Below, piece by piece: positions 29,101 through 43,248 of a stretch of DNA of 64,000 bases. Below the pieces are notes generated by a model that worked only from the letters and a program-made list of their open reading frames with translations, was not told the DNA's origin and did not search any database. The translations under genes were made by a program, and so were the position numbers. Source of the stretch: Pyropia yezoensis. Taxonomy: Eukaryota > Rhodophyta > Bangiophyceae > Bangiales > Bangiaceae. The DNA lies in contig CM020620.1 of assembly GCA_009829735.1 (NCBI GenBank), positions 12,273,420-12,337,419 on the forward strand, read 5' to 3'. Numbering within the stretch: the first letter of the stretch is position 1; each line of letters opens with the position of its first letter.

Positions 29101-32100
29101 AGTCGCGTCCCGCACGCCCATATGTCGGCAACCATACCACAACAACATTTACGCATCATCGGGGGTCCACCATGAACGCTGGGACTGGTGCAGGCGGCGG
29201 GAGGCGGAAATTTCGGTTGCGAGATGTGGACCGAAATTTGCGTTTCGGTCGGTGTTTTCACCCCCATCCATTGCTTGAGGCGGGAGCTTGCCATGTCATC
29301 AGGCACAGTATGCATGGGGGATGCCTTTCCCGCGCTGTGGGCGTCGCTCATTGCGACGGGGATGGTGGGTCATGGCACATGCCGCATAGGCGCCTGAAAC
29401 GGCGATATTGCGATCCACGTGATCACCCACCACCTGAATGGTGTGGAGTCGCGTCCAGAACGCCCATACGTCGGCAACCATACCACAACAACATTTACGC
29501 ATCATCGGGGGTCCGCCATGAACGCTGGGACTGGTGCAGGCGGCGGGAGGCGGAAATTTCGGTTGCGAGATGTGGACCGAAATTTGCATTTCGGTCGGTG
29601 TTTTCACTCCCATCCATTGTTTGAGGCGGGAGCTTGCCATGTCATCAGACACAGTATGCATGGGGGACGCCTTTCCCGCGCTGTGGGCGTCGCTCATTGC
29701 GACGGGGATGGTGGGTCATGGCACATGCCGCATAGGCGCCTGAAACGGCGATATTGCGATCCACGTGATCACCCACCACCTGAATGGTGTGGAGTCGCGT
29801 CCCGCACGCCCATATGTCGGCAACCATACCACAACAACATTTACGCACCATTGGGGGTCCGCCATGGACACTGGGACTGGTGCAGGCGGCGGGAGGCGGA
29901 AATTTCGGTTGCGAGATGTGGACCGAAATTTGCGTTTCGGTCGGTGTTTTCACCCCCATCCATTGTTTGAGGCGGGAGCTTGCCATGTCATCAGACACAG
30001 TATGCATGGGGGATGCCTTTCCCGCGCTGTGGGCGTCGCTCATTGCGACGGGGATGGTGGGTCATGGCACATGCCGCATAGGCGCCTGAAACGGCGATAT
30101 TGCGATCCACGTGATCACCCACCACCTGAATGGTGTGGAGTCGCGTCCCGCACGCCCATATGTCGGCAACCATACCACAACAACATTTACGCATCATCGG
30201 GGGTCCACCATGAACGCTGGGACTGGTGCAGGCGGCGGGAGGCGGAAATTTCGGTTGCGAGATGTGGACCGAAATTTGCGTTTCGGTCGGTGTTTTCACT
30301 CCCATCCATTGTTTGAGGCGGGAGCTTGCCATGTCATCAGACACAGTATGCATGGGGGATGCCTTTCCCGCGCTGTGGGCGACGCTCATTGCGACGGGGA
30401 TGGTGGGTCATGGCACATGCCGCATAGGCGCCTGAAACGGCGATATTGCGATCCACGTGATCACCCACCACCTGAATGGTGTGGAGTCGCGCCCCGCACG
30501 CCCATATGTCGGCAACCATACCACAACAACATTTACGCACCATTGGGGGTCCGCCATGGACACTGGGACTGGTGCAGGCGGCGGGAGGCGGAAATTTCGG
30601 TTGCGACATTTGGACCGAAATTTGCGTTTCGGTCTGTGTTTTCACCCCCATCCATGGTTTGAGGCGGGAGCTTGCCATGTCATCAGACACAGTATGCATG
30701 GGGATGCCTTTCCCGCGCTGTGGGCGTCGCTCATTGCGACGGGGATGGTGGGTCATGGCACATGCCGCATAGGCGCCTGAAACGGCGATATTGCGATCCA
30801 CGTGATCACCCACCACCTGAATGGTGTGGAGTCGCGCCCCGCACGCCCATATGTCGGCAACCATACCACAACAACATTTACGCACCATTGGGGGTCCGCC
30901 ATGGACACTGGGACTGGTGCAGGCGGCGGGAGGCGGAAATTTCGGTTGCGACATTTGGACCGAAATTTGCGTTTCGGTCGGTGTTTTCACCCCCATCCAT
31001 GGTTTGAGGCGGGAGCTTGCCATGTCATCAGACACAGTATGCATGGGGGATGCCTTTCCCGCGCTGTGGGCGTCGCTCATTGCGACGGGGATGGTGGGTC
31101 ATGGCACATGCCGCATAGGCGCCTGAAACGGCGATATTGCGATCCACGTGATCACCCACCACCTGAATGGTGTGGAGTCGCGTCCCGCACGCCCATATGT
31201 CGGCAACCATACCACAACAACATTTACGCACCATCGGGGGTCCGCCATGGACACTGGGACTGGTGCAGGCGGCGGGAGGCGGAAATTTCGGTTGCGAGAT
31301 GTGGACCGAAATTTGCGTTTCGGTCGGTGTTTTCACCCCCATCCATTGTTTGAGGCGGGAGCTTGCCATGTCATCAGACACAGTATGCATGGGGGATGCC
31401 TTTCCCGCGCTGTGGGCGTCGCTCATTGCGACGGGGATGGTGGGTCATGGCACATGCCGCATAGGCGCCTGAAACGGCGATATTGCGATCCACGTGATCA
31501 CCCACCACCTGAATGGTGTGGAGTCGCGTCCCGCACGCCCATATGTCGGCAACCATACCACAACAACATTTACGCATCATCGGGGGTCCACCATGAACGC
31601 TGGGACTGGTGCAGGCGGCGGGAGGCGGAAATTTCGGTTGCGAGATGTGGACCGAAATTTGCATTTCGGTCGGTGTTTTCACTCCCATCCATTGTTTGAG
31701 GCGGGAGCTTGCCATGTCATCAGACACAGTATGCATGGGGGATGCCTTTCCCGCGCTGTGGGCGTCGCTCATTGCGACGGGGATGGTGGGTCATGGCACA
31801 TGCCGCATAGGCGCCTGAAACGGCGATATTGCGATCCACGTGATCACCCACCACCTGAATGGTGTGGAGTCGCGTCCCGCACGCCCATATGTCGGCAACC
31901 ATACCACAACAACATTTACGCATCATCGGGGGTCCACCATGAACGCTGGGACTGGTGCAGGCGGCGGGAGGCGGAAATTTCGGTTGCGAGATGTGGACCG
32001 AAATTTGCGTTTCGGTCGGTGTTTTCACTCCCATCCATTGTTTGAGGCGGGAGCTTGCCATGTCATCAGACACAGTATGCATGGGGGATGCCTTTCCCGC

Positions 32101-34948
32101 GCTGTGGGCGTCGCTCATTGCGACGGGGATGGTGGGTCATGGCACATGCCGCATAGGCGCCTGAAACGGCGATATTGCGATCCACGTGATCACCCACCAC
32201 CTGAATGGTGTGGAGTCGCGCCCCGCACGCCCATATGTCGGCAACCATACCACAACAACATTTACGCACCATCGGGGGTCCGCCATGGACACTGGGACTG
32301 GTGCAGGCGGCGGGAGGCGGAAATTTCGGTTGCGAGATGTGGACCGAAATTTGCGTTTCGGTCGGTGTTTTCACCCCCATCCATTGTTTGAGGCGGGAGC
32401 TTGCCATGTCATCAGACACAGTATGCATGGGGGATGCCTTTCCCGCGCTGTGGGCGTCGCTCATTGCGACGGGGATGGTGGGTCATGGCACATGCCGCAT
32501 AGGCGCCTGAAACGGCGATATTGCGATCCACGTGATCACCCACCACCTGAATGGTGTGGAGTCGCGTCCCGCACGCCCATATGTCGGCAACCATACCACA
32601 ACAACATTTACGCATCATCGGGGGTCCACCATGAACGCTGGGACTGGTGCAGGCGGCGGGAGGCGGAAATTTCGGTTGCGAGATGTGGACCGAAATTTGC
32701 ATTTCGGTCGGTGTTTTCACTCCCATCCATTGTTTGAGGCGGGAGCTTGCCATGTCATCAGACACAGTATGCATGGGGGATGCCTTTCCCGCGCTGTGGG
32801 CGTCGCTCATTGCGACGGGGATGGTGGGTCATGGCACATGCCGCATAGGCGCCTGAAACGGCGATATTGCGATCCACGTGATCACCCACCACCTGAATGG
32901 TGTGGAGTCGCGTCCCGCACGCCCATATGTCGGCAACCATACCACAACAACATTTACGCATCATCGGGGGTCCGCCATGGAACGCTGGGACTGGTGCAGG
33001 CGGCGGGAGGCGGAAATTTCGGTTGCGAGATGTGGACCGAAATTTGCGTTTCGGTCGGTGTTTTCACTCCCATCCATTGTTTGAGGCGGGAGCTTGCCAT
33101 GTCATCAGACACAGTATGCATGGGGGATGCCTTTCCCGCGCTGTGGGCGTCGCTCATTGCGACGGGGATGGTGGGTCATGGCACATGCCGCATAGGCGCC
33201 TGAAACGGCGATATTGCGATCCACGTGATCACCCACCACCTGAATGGTGTGGAGTCGCGTCCCGCACGCCCATATGTCGGCAACCATACCACAACAACAT
33301 TTCGCACCATCGGGGGTCCGCCATGGACACTGGGACTGGTGCAGGCGGCGGGAGGCGGAAATTTCGGTTGCGAATGTGGACCGAAATTTGCGTTTCGGTG
33401 GTGTTTTCACCCCCATCCATTGTTTGAGGCGGGAGCTTGCCATGTCATCAGACACAGTATGCATGGGGGATGCCTTTCCCGCGCTGTGGGCGTCGCTCAT
33501 TGCGACGGGGATGGTGGGTCATGGCACATGCCGCATAGGCGCCTGAAACGGCGATATTGCGATCCACGTGATCACCCACCACCTGAATGGTGTGGAGTCG
33601 CGTCCCGCACGCCCATATGTCGGCAACCATACCACAACAACGTTTACGCATCATCGGGGGTCCCCATGAACGCTGGGACTGGTGCAGGCGGCGGGAGGCG
33701 GAAATTTCGGTTGCGAGATGTGGACCGAAATTTGCGTTTCGGTCGGTGTTTTCACCCCCATCCATTGTTGAGGCGGGAGCTTGCCATGTCACCAGACACA
33801 GTATGCATGGGGGATGCCTTTCCCGCGCTGTGGGCGTCGCTCATTGCGACGGGGATGGTGGGTCATGGCACATGCCGCATAGGCGCCTGAAACGGCGATA
33901 TTGCGATCCACGTGATCACCCACCACCTGAATGGTGTGGAGTCGCGCCCTGCACGCCCATATGTCGGCAACCACACCACAACAACGTTTGCACACCATCG
34001 GGGTCCGCCATGGACACTGGGACTGGTGCAGGCGGCGGGAGGCGGAAATTTCGGTTGCGACCTGTGGACCGAAATTTGCGTTTCGGTCGGTGTTTTCACC
34101 CCCATCCATTGTTTGAGGCGGGAGCTTGCCATGTCATCAGACACAGTATGCATGGGGGATGCCTTTCCCGCGCTGTGGGCGTCGCTCATTGCGACGGGGA
34201 TGGTGGGTCATGGCACATGCCGCATAGGCGCCTGAAACGGCGATATTGCGATCCACGTGATAACCCACCACCTGAATGGTGTGGAGTCGCGCCCTGCACG
34301 CCCATATGTCGGTAACCACAGCACAACAACGTTTGCACACCATCGGAGGTCCGCCATGGACACTGGGACTGGTGCAAGCGGCGGGAGGCGGAAATTTCGG
34401 TTGCGAGATGTGGACCGAAATTTGCGTTTCGGTTGGTGTTTTCACCCCCATCCATTGCTTGAGGCGGGAGCTTGCCATGTCACCAGACACAGTATGCATG
34501 GGGGATGCCTTTCCCGCGCTGTGGGCGTCGCTCATTGCGACGGGGATGGTGGGTCATGGCACATGCCGCATAGGCGCCTGAAACGGCGATATTACGATCC
34601 ACGTGATCACCCACCACCTGAATGGTTTGGAGTCGCGTCCCGCACGCCCATATGTCGGCAACCATACCAGAACAACACTTACGCACCATCGGGGGTCCGC
34701 CATGGACACTGGGACTGGTGCAGGCGGCGGGAGGCGGAAATTTCGGTTGCGACCTGTGGACCGAAATTTGCGTTTCGGTTGGTGTTTTCACCCCCATCCA
34801 TTGTTTGAGGAGGGAGCTTGCCATGTCACCAGACACAGTATGCATGGGGGATGCCTTTCCCGCGCTGTGGGCGTCGCTCATTGCGACGGGGATGGTGGGT
34901 CATTGCACATACCGCATAGGCGCCTGAAACGGCGATATTGCGATCCAC

Positions 34949-37900
34949 GTGATCACCCACCACCTGAATGGTGTGGAGTCGCGCCCCGCACGCCCATATG
35001 TCGGTAACCTCAGCACAACAACGTCTACGCACCATCGGGGGTCCGCCATGGACACTGGGACTGGTGCAGGCGGCCGGAGGCGGAAATTTCGGTTGCGACC
35101 TGTGGACCGAAATTTGCGTTTCGGTTGGTGTTATCACCCCCATCCATTGTTTGAGGCGGGAGCTTGCCATGTCACCAGACACAGTATGCATCGGGAATGC
35201 CATTCCCGCGCTGTGGGCGTCGCTCATTGCGACGGGGATGGTGGGTCATTGCACATGCCGCATAGGCGCCTGAAACGGCGATATTGCGATCCACGTGATC
35301 ACCCACCACCTGAATGGTGTGGAGTCGCGTCCTGCACGCCCATATGTCGGCAACCACACCACATAAACGTTTGCGCACCATCGGGGGTCCGCCACGGACA
35401 CTGGGACTGGTGCAGGCGGCGGGAGGCGGAAATTTCGGTTGCGACCTGTGGACCGAAATTTGCGTTTCGGTTGGTGTTTTCACCCCCATCCATGGCTTGA
35501 GGCGGGAGCTTGCCATGTCACCAGACACAGTATGCATCGGGGATGCCATTCCCGCGCTGTGGGCGTCGCTCATTGCGACGGGGATGGTGGGTCATTGCAC
35601 ATGCCGCATAGGCGCCTGAAACGGCGATATTGCGATCCACGTGATCACCCACCACCTGAATGGTGGAGTCGCGCCCCGCACGCCCATATGTCGGTAACCT
35701 CAGCACAACAACGTCAACGCACCATCGGGGGTCCGCCATGGACACTGGGACTGGTGCAGGCGGCGGGAGGCGGAAATTTCGGTTGCGACCTGTGGACCGA
35801 AATTTGCGTTTCGGTCGGTGTTTTCACCCCCATCCATGGTTTGAGGCGGGAGCTTGCCATGTCATCAGACACAGTATGCATCGGGGATGCCTTTCCCGCG
35901 CTGTGGGCGTCGCTCATTGCGACGGGGATGGTGGGTCATGGCACATGCCGCATAGGCGCCTGAAACGGCGATATTGCGATCCACGTGATCACCCACCACC
36001 TGAATGGTGTGGAGTCGCGTCCCGCACGCCCATATGTCAACAACCACACCACAACAACGTTTGCACATCATCGGGGGTCCGCCATGAACGCTGGGACTGG
36101 TGCAGGCGGCGGGAGGCGGAAATTTCGGTTGCGACCTGTGGACCGAAATTTGCGTTTCGGTTGGTGTTTTCACCCCCATCCAATGTTTGAGGCGGGAGCT
36201 TGCCATGTCATCAGACACAGTATGCATGGGGGATGCCTTTCCCGCGCTGTGGGCGTCGCTCATTGCGACGGGGATGGTGGGTCATGGCACATGCCGCATA
36301 GGCGCCTGAAACGGCGATATTGCGATCCACGTGATCACCCACCACCTGAATGGTGTGGAGTCGCGCCCTGCACGCCCATATGTCGGCAATCATACCACAT
36401 CAACGTTTGCACATCATCGGGGTTCCGCCATGAACGCTGGGACTGGTGCAAGCGGCGGGAGGCGGAAATTTCGGTTGCGAGATGTGGACCGAAATTTGCG
36501 TTTCGGTTGGTGTTTTCACCCCCATCCATTGTTTGAGGCGGGAGCTTGCCATGTCACCAGACACAGTATGCATGGGGGATGCCTTTCCCGCGCTGTGGGC
36601 GTCGCTCATTGCGACGGGGATGGTGGGTCATGGCACATGCCGCATAGGCGCCTGAAACGGCGATATTACGATCCACGTGATCACCCACCACCTGAATGGT
36701 TTGGAGTCGCGTCCCGCACGCCCATATGTCGGCAACCATACCACAACAACGTTTGCACATCATCGGGGGTCCGCCATGAACGCTGGGACTGGTGCAGGCG
36801 GCGGGAGGCGGAAATTTCGGTTGCGAGATGTGGACCGAAATTTGCGTTTCGGTTGGTGTTTTCACCCCCATCCATTGTTTGAGGCGGGAGCTTGCCATGT
36901 CACCAGACACAGTATGCATGGGGGATGCCTTTCCCGCGCTGTGGGCGTCGCTCATTGCGACGGGGATGGTGGGTCATGGCACATGCCGCATAGGCGCCTG
37001 AAACGGCGATATTGCGATCCACGTGATCACCCACCACCTGAATGGTGTGGAGTCGCGTCCCGCACGCCCATGTGTCGGCAACCACACCACAACAACGTTT
37101 GCACATCATCGGGGGTCCGCCATGAACGCTGGGACTGGTGCAGGCGGCGGGAGGCGGAAATTTCGGTTGCGAGATGTGGACCGAAATTTGCGTTTCGGTT
37201 GGTGTTTTCACCCCCATCCATTGTTTGAGGCGGGAGCTTGCCATGTCACCAGACACAGTATGCATGGGGGATGCCTTTCCCGCGCTGTGGGCGTCGCTCA
37301 TTGCGACGGGGATGGTGGGTCATTGCACATACCGCATAGGCGCCTGAAACGGCGATATTGCGATCCACGTGATCACCCACCACCTGAATGGTGTGGAGTC
37401 GCGCCCCGCACGCCCATATGTCGGTAACCTCAGCACAACAACGTCTACGCACCATCGGGGGTCCGCCATGGACACTGGGACTGGTGCAGGCGGCCGGAGG
37501 CGGAAATTTCGGTTGCGACCTGTGGACCGAAATTTGCGTTTCGGTTGGTGTTATCACCCCCATCCATGGCTTGAGGCGGGAGCTTGCCATGTCACCAGAC
37601 ACAGTATGCATCGGGAATGCCATTCCCGCGCTGTGGGCGTCGCTCATTGCGACGGGGATGGTGGGTCATTGCACATGCCGCATAGGCGCCTGAAACGGCG
37701 ATATTGCGATCCACGTGATCACCCACCACCTGAATGGTGTGGAGTCGCGTCCTGCACGCCCATATGTCGGCAACCACACCACATCAACGTTTGCGCACCA
37801 TCGGGGGTCCGCCACGGACACTGGGACTGGTGCAGGCGGCGGGAGGCGGAAATTTCGGTTGCGACCTGTGGACCGAAATTTGCGTTTCGGTTGGTGTTTT

Positions 37901-40900
37901 CACCCCCATCCATGGCTTGAGGCGGGAGCTTGCCATGTCACCAGACACAGTATGCATCGGGGATGCCATTCCCGCGCTGTGGGCGTCGCTCATTGCGACG
38001 GGGATGGTGGGTCATTGCACATGCCGCATAGGCGCCTGAAACGGCGATATTGCGATCCACGTGATCACCCACAACCTGAATGGTGGAGTCGCGCCCCGCA
38101 CGCCCATATGTCGGTAACCTCAGCACAACAACGTCAACGCACCATCGGGGGTCCGCCATGGACACTGGGACTGGTGCAGGCGGCGGGAGGCGGAAATTTC
38201 GGTTGCGACCTGTGGACCGAAATTTGCGTTTCGGTCGGTGTTTTCACCCCCATCCATGGTTTGAGGCGGGAGCTTGCCATGTCATCAGACACAGTATGCA
38301 TCGGGGATGCCTTTCCCGCGCTGTGGGCGTCGCTCATTGCGACGGGGATGGTGGGTCATGGCACATGCCGCATAGGCGCCTGAAACGGCGATATTGCGAT
38401 CCACGTGATCACCCACCACCTGAATGGTGTGGAGTCGCGTCCCGCACGCCCATGTGTCGGCAACCACACCACAACAACGTTTGCACATCATCGGGGGTCC
38501 GCCATGAACGCTGGGACTGGTGCAGGCGGCGGGAGGCGGAAATTTCGGTTGCGACCTGTGGACCGAAATTTGCGTTTCGGTTGGTGTTTTCACCCCCATC
38601 CAATGTTTGAGGCGGGAGCTTGCCATGTCATCAGACACAGTATGCATGGGGGATGCCTTTCCCGCGCTGTGGGCGTCGCTCATTGCGACGGGGATGGTGG
38701 GTCATGGCACATGCCGCATAGGCGCCTGAAACGGCGATATTGCGATCCACGTGATCACCCACCACCTGAATGGTGTGGAGTCGCGCCCTGCACGCCCATA
38801 TGTCGGCAATCATACCACATCAACGTTTGCACATCATCGGGGTTCCGCCATGAACGCTGGGACTGGTGCAAGCGGCGGGAGGCGGAAATTTCGGTTGCGA
38901 GATGTGGACCGAAATTTGCGTTTCGGTTGGTGTTTTCACCCCCATCCATTGTTTGAGGCGGGAGCTTGCCATGTCACCAGACACAGTATGCATGGGGGAT
39001 GCCTTTCCCGCGCTGTGGGCGTCGCTCATTGCGACGGGGATGGTGGGTCATGGCACATGCCGCATAGGCGCCTGAAACGGCGATATTACGATCCACGTGA
39101 TCACCCACCACCTGAATGGTTTGGAGTCGCGTCCCGCACGCCCATATGTCGGCAACCATACCAGAACAACACTTACGCACCATCGGGGGTCCGCCATGGA
39201 CACTGGGACTGGTGCAGGCGGCGGGAGGCGGAAATTTCGGTTGCGACCTGTGGACCGAAATTTGCGTTTCGGTTGGTGTTTTCACCCCCATCCATTGTTT
39301 GAGGCGGGAGCTTGCCATGTCACCAGACACAGTATGCATGGGGGATGCCTTTCCCGCGCTGTGGGCGTCGCTCATTGCGACGGGGATGGTGGGTCATGGC
39401 ACATGCCGCATAGGCGCCTGAAACGGCGATATTGCGATCCACGTGATCACCCACCACCTGAATGGTGTGGAGTCGCGCCCTGCACGCCCATATGTCGGCA
39501 ATCATACCACATCAACGTTTGCACATCATCGGGGTTCCGCCATGAACGCTGGGACTGGTGCAAGCGGCGGGAGGCGGAAATTTCGGTTGCGAGATGTGGA
39601 CCGAAATTTGCGTTTCGGTTGGTGTTTTCACCCCCATCCATTGTTTGAGGCGGGAGCTTGCCATGTCACCAGACACAGTATGCATGGGGGATGCCTTTCC
39701 CGCGCTGTGGGCGTCGCTCATTGCGACGGGGATGGTGGGTCATGGCACATGCCGCATAGGCGCCTGAAACGGCGATATTGCGATCCACGTGATCACCCAC
39801 CACCTGAATGGTGTGGAGTCGCGTCCTGCACGCCCATATGTCGGCAACCACACCACATCAACGTTTGCGCACCATCGGGGGTCCGCCACGGACACTGGGA
39901 CTGGTGCAGGCGGCGGGAGGCGGAAATTTCGGTTGCCAGATGTGGACCGAAATTTGCGTTTCGGTTGGTGTTTTCACCCCCATCCATGGTTTGAGGCGGG
40001 AGCTTGCCATGTCATCAGACACAGTATGCATGGGGGATGCCTTTCCCGCGCTGTGGGCGTCGCTCATTGCGACGGGGATGGTGGGTCATGGCACATGCCG
40101 CATAGGCGCCTGAAACGGCGATATTGCGATCCACGTGATCACCCACCACCTGAATGGTGTGGAGTCGCGCCCTGCACGCCCATATGTCGGCAATCATACC
40201 ACATCAACGTTTGCACATCATCGGGGTTCCGCCATGAACGCTGGGACTGGTGCAAGCGGCGGGAGGCGGAAATTTCGGTTGCGAGATGTGGACCGAAATT
40301 TGCGTTTCGGTTGGTGTTTTCACCCCCATCCATTGTTTGAGGCGGGAGCTTGCCATGTCACCAGACACAGTATGCATGGGGGATGCCTTTCCCGCGCTGT
40401 GGGCGTCGCTCATTGCGACGGGGATGGTGGGTCATGGCACATGCCGCATAGGCGCCTGAAACGGCGATATTGCGATCCACGTGATCACCCACCACCTGAA
40501 TGGTGTGGAGTCGCGTCCTGCACGCCCATATGTCGGCAACCACACCACATCAACGTTTGCGCACCATCGGGGGTCCGCCACGGACACTGGGACTGGTGCA
40601 GGCGGCGGGAGGCGGAAATTTCGGTTGCGACCTGTGGACCGAAATTTGCGTTTCGGTCGGTGTTTTCACCCCCATCCATGGTTTGAGGCGGGAGCTTGCC
40701 ATGTCATCAGACACAGTATGCATCGGGGATGCCTTTCCCGCGCTGTAGGCGTCGCTCATTGCGACGGGGATGGTGGGTCATGGCACATGCCGCATAGGCG
40801 CCTGAAACGGCGATATTGCGATCCACGTGATCACCCACCACCTGAATGGTGTGGAGTCGCGTCCTGCACGCCCATATGTCGGCAACCACACCACAACAAC

Positions 40901-43248
40901 GTTTGCACATCATCGGGGGTCCGCCATGAACGCTGGGACTGGTGCAGGCGGCGGGAGGCGGAAATTTCGGTTGCGACCTGTGGACCGAAATTTGCGTTTC
41001 GGTTGGTGTTTTCACCCCCATCCAATGCTTGAGGCGGGAGCTTGCCATGTCATCAGACACAGTATGCATGGGGGATGCCTTTCCCGCGCTGTGGGCGTCG
41101 CTCATTGCGACGGGGATGGTGGGTCATGGCACATGCCGCATAGGCGCCTGAAACGGCGATATTGCGATCCACGTGATCACCCACCACCTGAATGGTGTGG
41201 AGTCGCGCCCTGCACGCCCATATGTCGGCAATCATACCACATCAACGTTTGCACATCATCGGGGTTCCGCCATGAACGCTGGGACTGGTGCAAGCGGCGG
41301 GAGGCGGAAATTTCGGTTGCGAGATGTGGACCGAAATTTGCGTTTCGGTTGGTGTTTTCACCCCCATCCATTGTTTGAGGCGGGAGCTTGCCATGTCACC
41401 AGACACAGTATGCATGGGGGATGCCTTTCCCGCGCTGTGGGCGTCGCTCATTGCGACGGGGATGGTGGGTCATGGCACATGCCGCATAGGCGCCTGAAAC
41501 GGCGATATTACGATCCACGTGATCACCCACCACCTGAATGGTTTGGAGTCGCGTCCCGCACGCCCATATGTCGGCAACCATACCAGAACAACACTTACGC
41601 ACCATCGGGGGTCCGCCATGGACACTGGGACTGGTGCAGGCGGCGGGAGGCGGAAATTTCGGTTGCGACCTGTGGACCGAAATTTGCGTTTCGGTTGGTG
41701 TTTTCACCCCCATCCATTGTTTGAGGCGGGAGCTTGCCATGTCACCAGACACAGTATGCATGGGGGATGCCTTTCCCGCGCTGTGGGCGTCGCTCATTGC
41801 GACGGGGATGGTGGGTCATGGCACATGCCGCATAGGCGCCTGAAACGGCGATATTGCGATCCACGTGATCACCCACCACCTGAATGGTGTGGAGTCGCGC
41901 CCCGCACGCCCATATGTCGGTAACCTCAGCACAACAACGTCTACGCACCATCGGGGGTCCGCCATGGACACTGGGACTGGTGCAGGCGGCCGGAGGCGGA
42001 AATTTCGGTTGCGACCTGTGGACCGAAATTTGCGTTTCGGTTGGTGTTATCACCCCCATCCATGGCTTGAGGCGGGAGCTTGCCATGTCACCAGACACAG
42101 TATGCATCGGGAATGCCTTTCCCGCGCTGTGGGCGTCGCTCATTGCGACGGGGATGGTGGGTCATTGCACATGCCGCATAGGCGCCTGAAACGGCGATAT
42201 TGCGATCCACGTGATCACCCACCACCTGAATGGTGTGGAGTCGCGTCCTGCACGCCCATATGTCGGCAACCACACCACATCAACGTTTGCGCACCATCGG
42301 GGGTCCGCCACGGACACTGGGACTGGTGCAGGCGGCGGGAGGCGGAAATTTCGGTTGCGAGATGTGGACCGAAATTTGCGTTTCGGTTGGTGTTTTCACC
42401 CCCATCCATGGTTTGAGGCGGGAGCTTGCCATGTCATCAGACACAGTATGCATGGGGGATGCCTTTCCCGCGCTGTGGGCGTCGCTCATTGCGACGGGGA
42501 TGGTGGGTCATGGCACATGCCGCATAGGCGCCTGAAACGGCGATATTGCGATCCACGTGATCACCCACCACCTGAATGGTGTGGAGTCGCGCCCTGCACG
42601 CCCATATGTCGGCAATCATACCACATCAACGTTTGCACATCATCGGGGTTCCGCCATGAACGCTGGGACTGGTGCAAGCGGCGGGAGGCGGAAATTTCGG
42701 TTGCGAGATGTGGACCGAAATTTGCGTTTCGGTTGGTGTTTTCACCCCCATCCATTGTTTGAGGCGGGAGCTTGCCATGTCACCAGACACAGTATGCATG
42801 GGGGATGCCTTTCCCGCGCTGTGGGCGTCGCTCATTGCGACGGGGATGGTGGGTCATGGCACATGCCGCATAGGCGCCTGAAACGGCGATATTGCGATCC
42901 ACGTGATCACCCACCACCTGAATGGTGTGGAGTCGCGTCCTGCACGCCCATATGTCGGCAACCACACCACATCAACGTTTGCGCACCATCGGGGGTCCGC
43001 CACGGACACTGGGACTGGTGCAGGCGGCGGGAGGCGGAAATTTCGGTTGCGACCTGTGGACCGAAATTTGCGTTTCGGTCGGTGTTTTCACCCCCATCCA
43101 TGGTTTGAGGCGGGAGCTTGCCATGTCATCAGACACAGTATGCATCGGGGATGCCTTTCCCGCGCTGTAGGCGTCGCTCATTGCGACGGGGATGGTGGGT
43201 CATGGCACATGCCGCATAGGCGCCTGAAACGGCGATATTGCGATCCAC
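34949..43248. repeat. Higher-order repeat zone, 7-unit period (about 2.42 kb)
   Basis: Variant units beginning near 34949, 35295, 35640, 35985 and 36331 recur in the same order at 37369, 37715, 38060, 38405 and 38751 (offset 2,420). A 2-nt deletion is shared at about 35664 and 38084. Units near 38405, 38751 and 39097 recur at 40827, 41173 and 41519. Units near 39789, 40135 and 40481 recur at 42211, 42557 and 42903 (offset 2,422), sharing a CTGTAGG variant at about 40747 and 43169. Confidence 0.8.
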
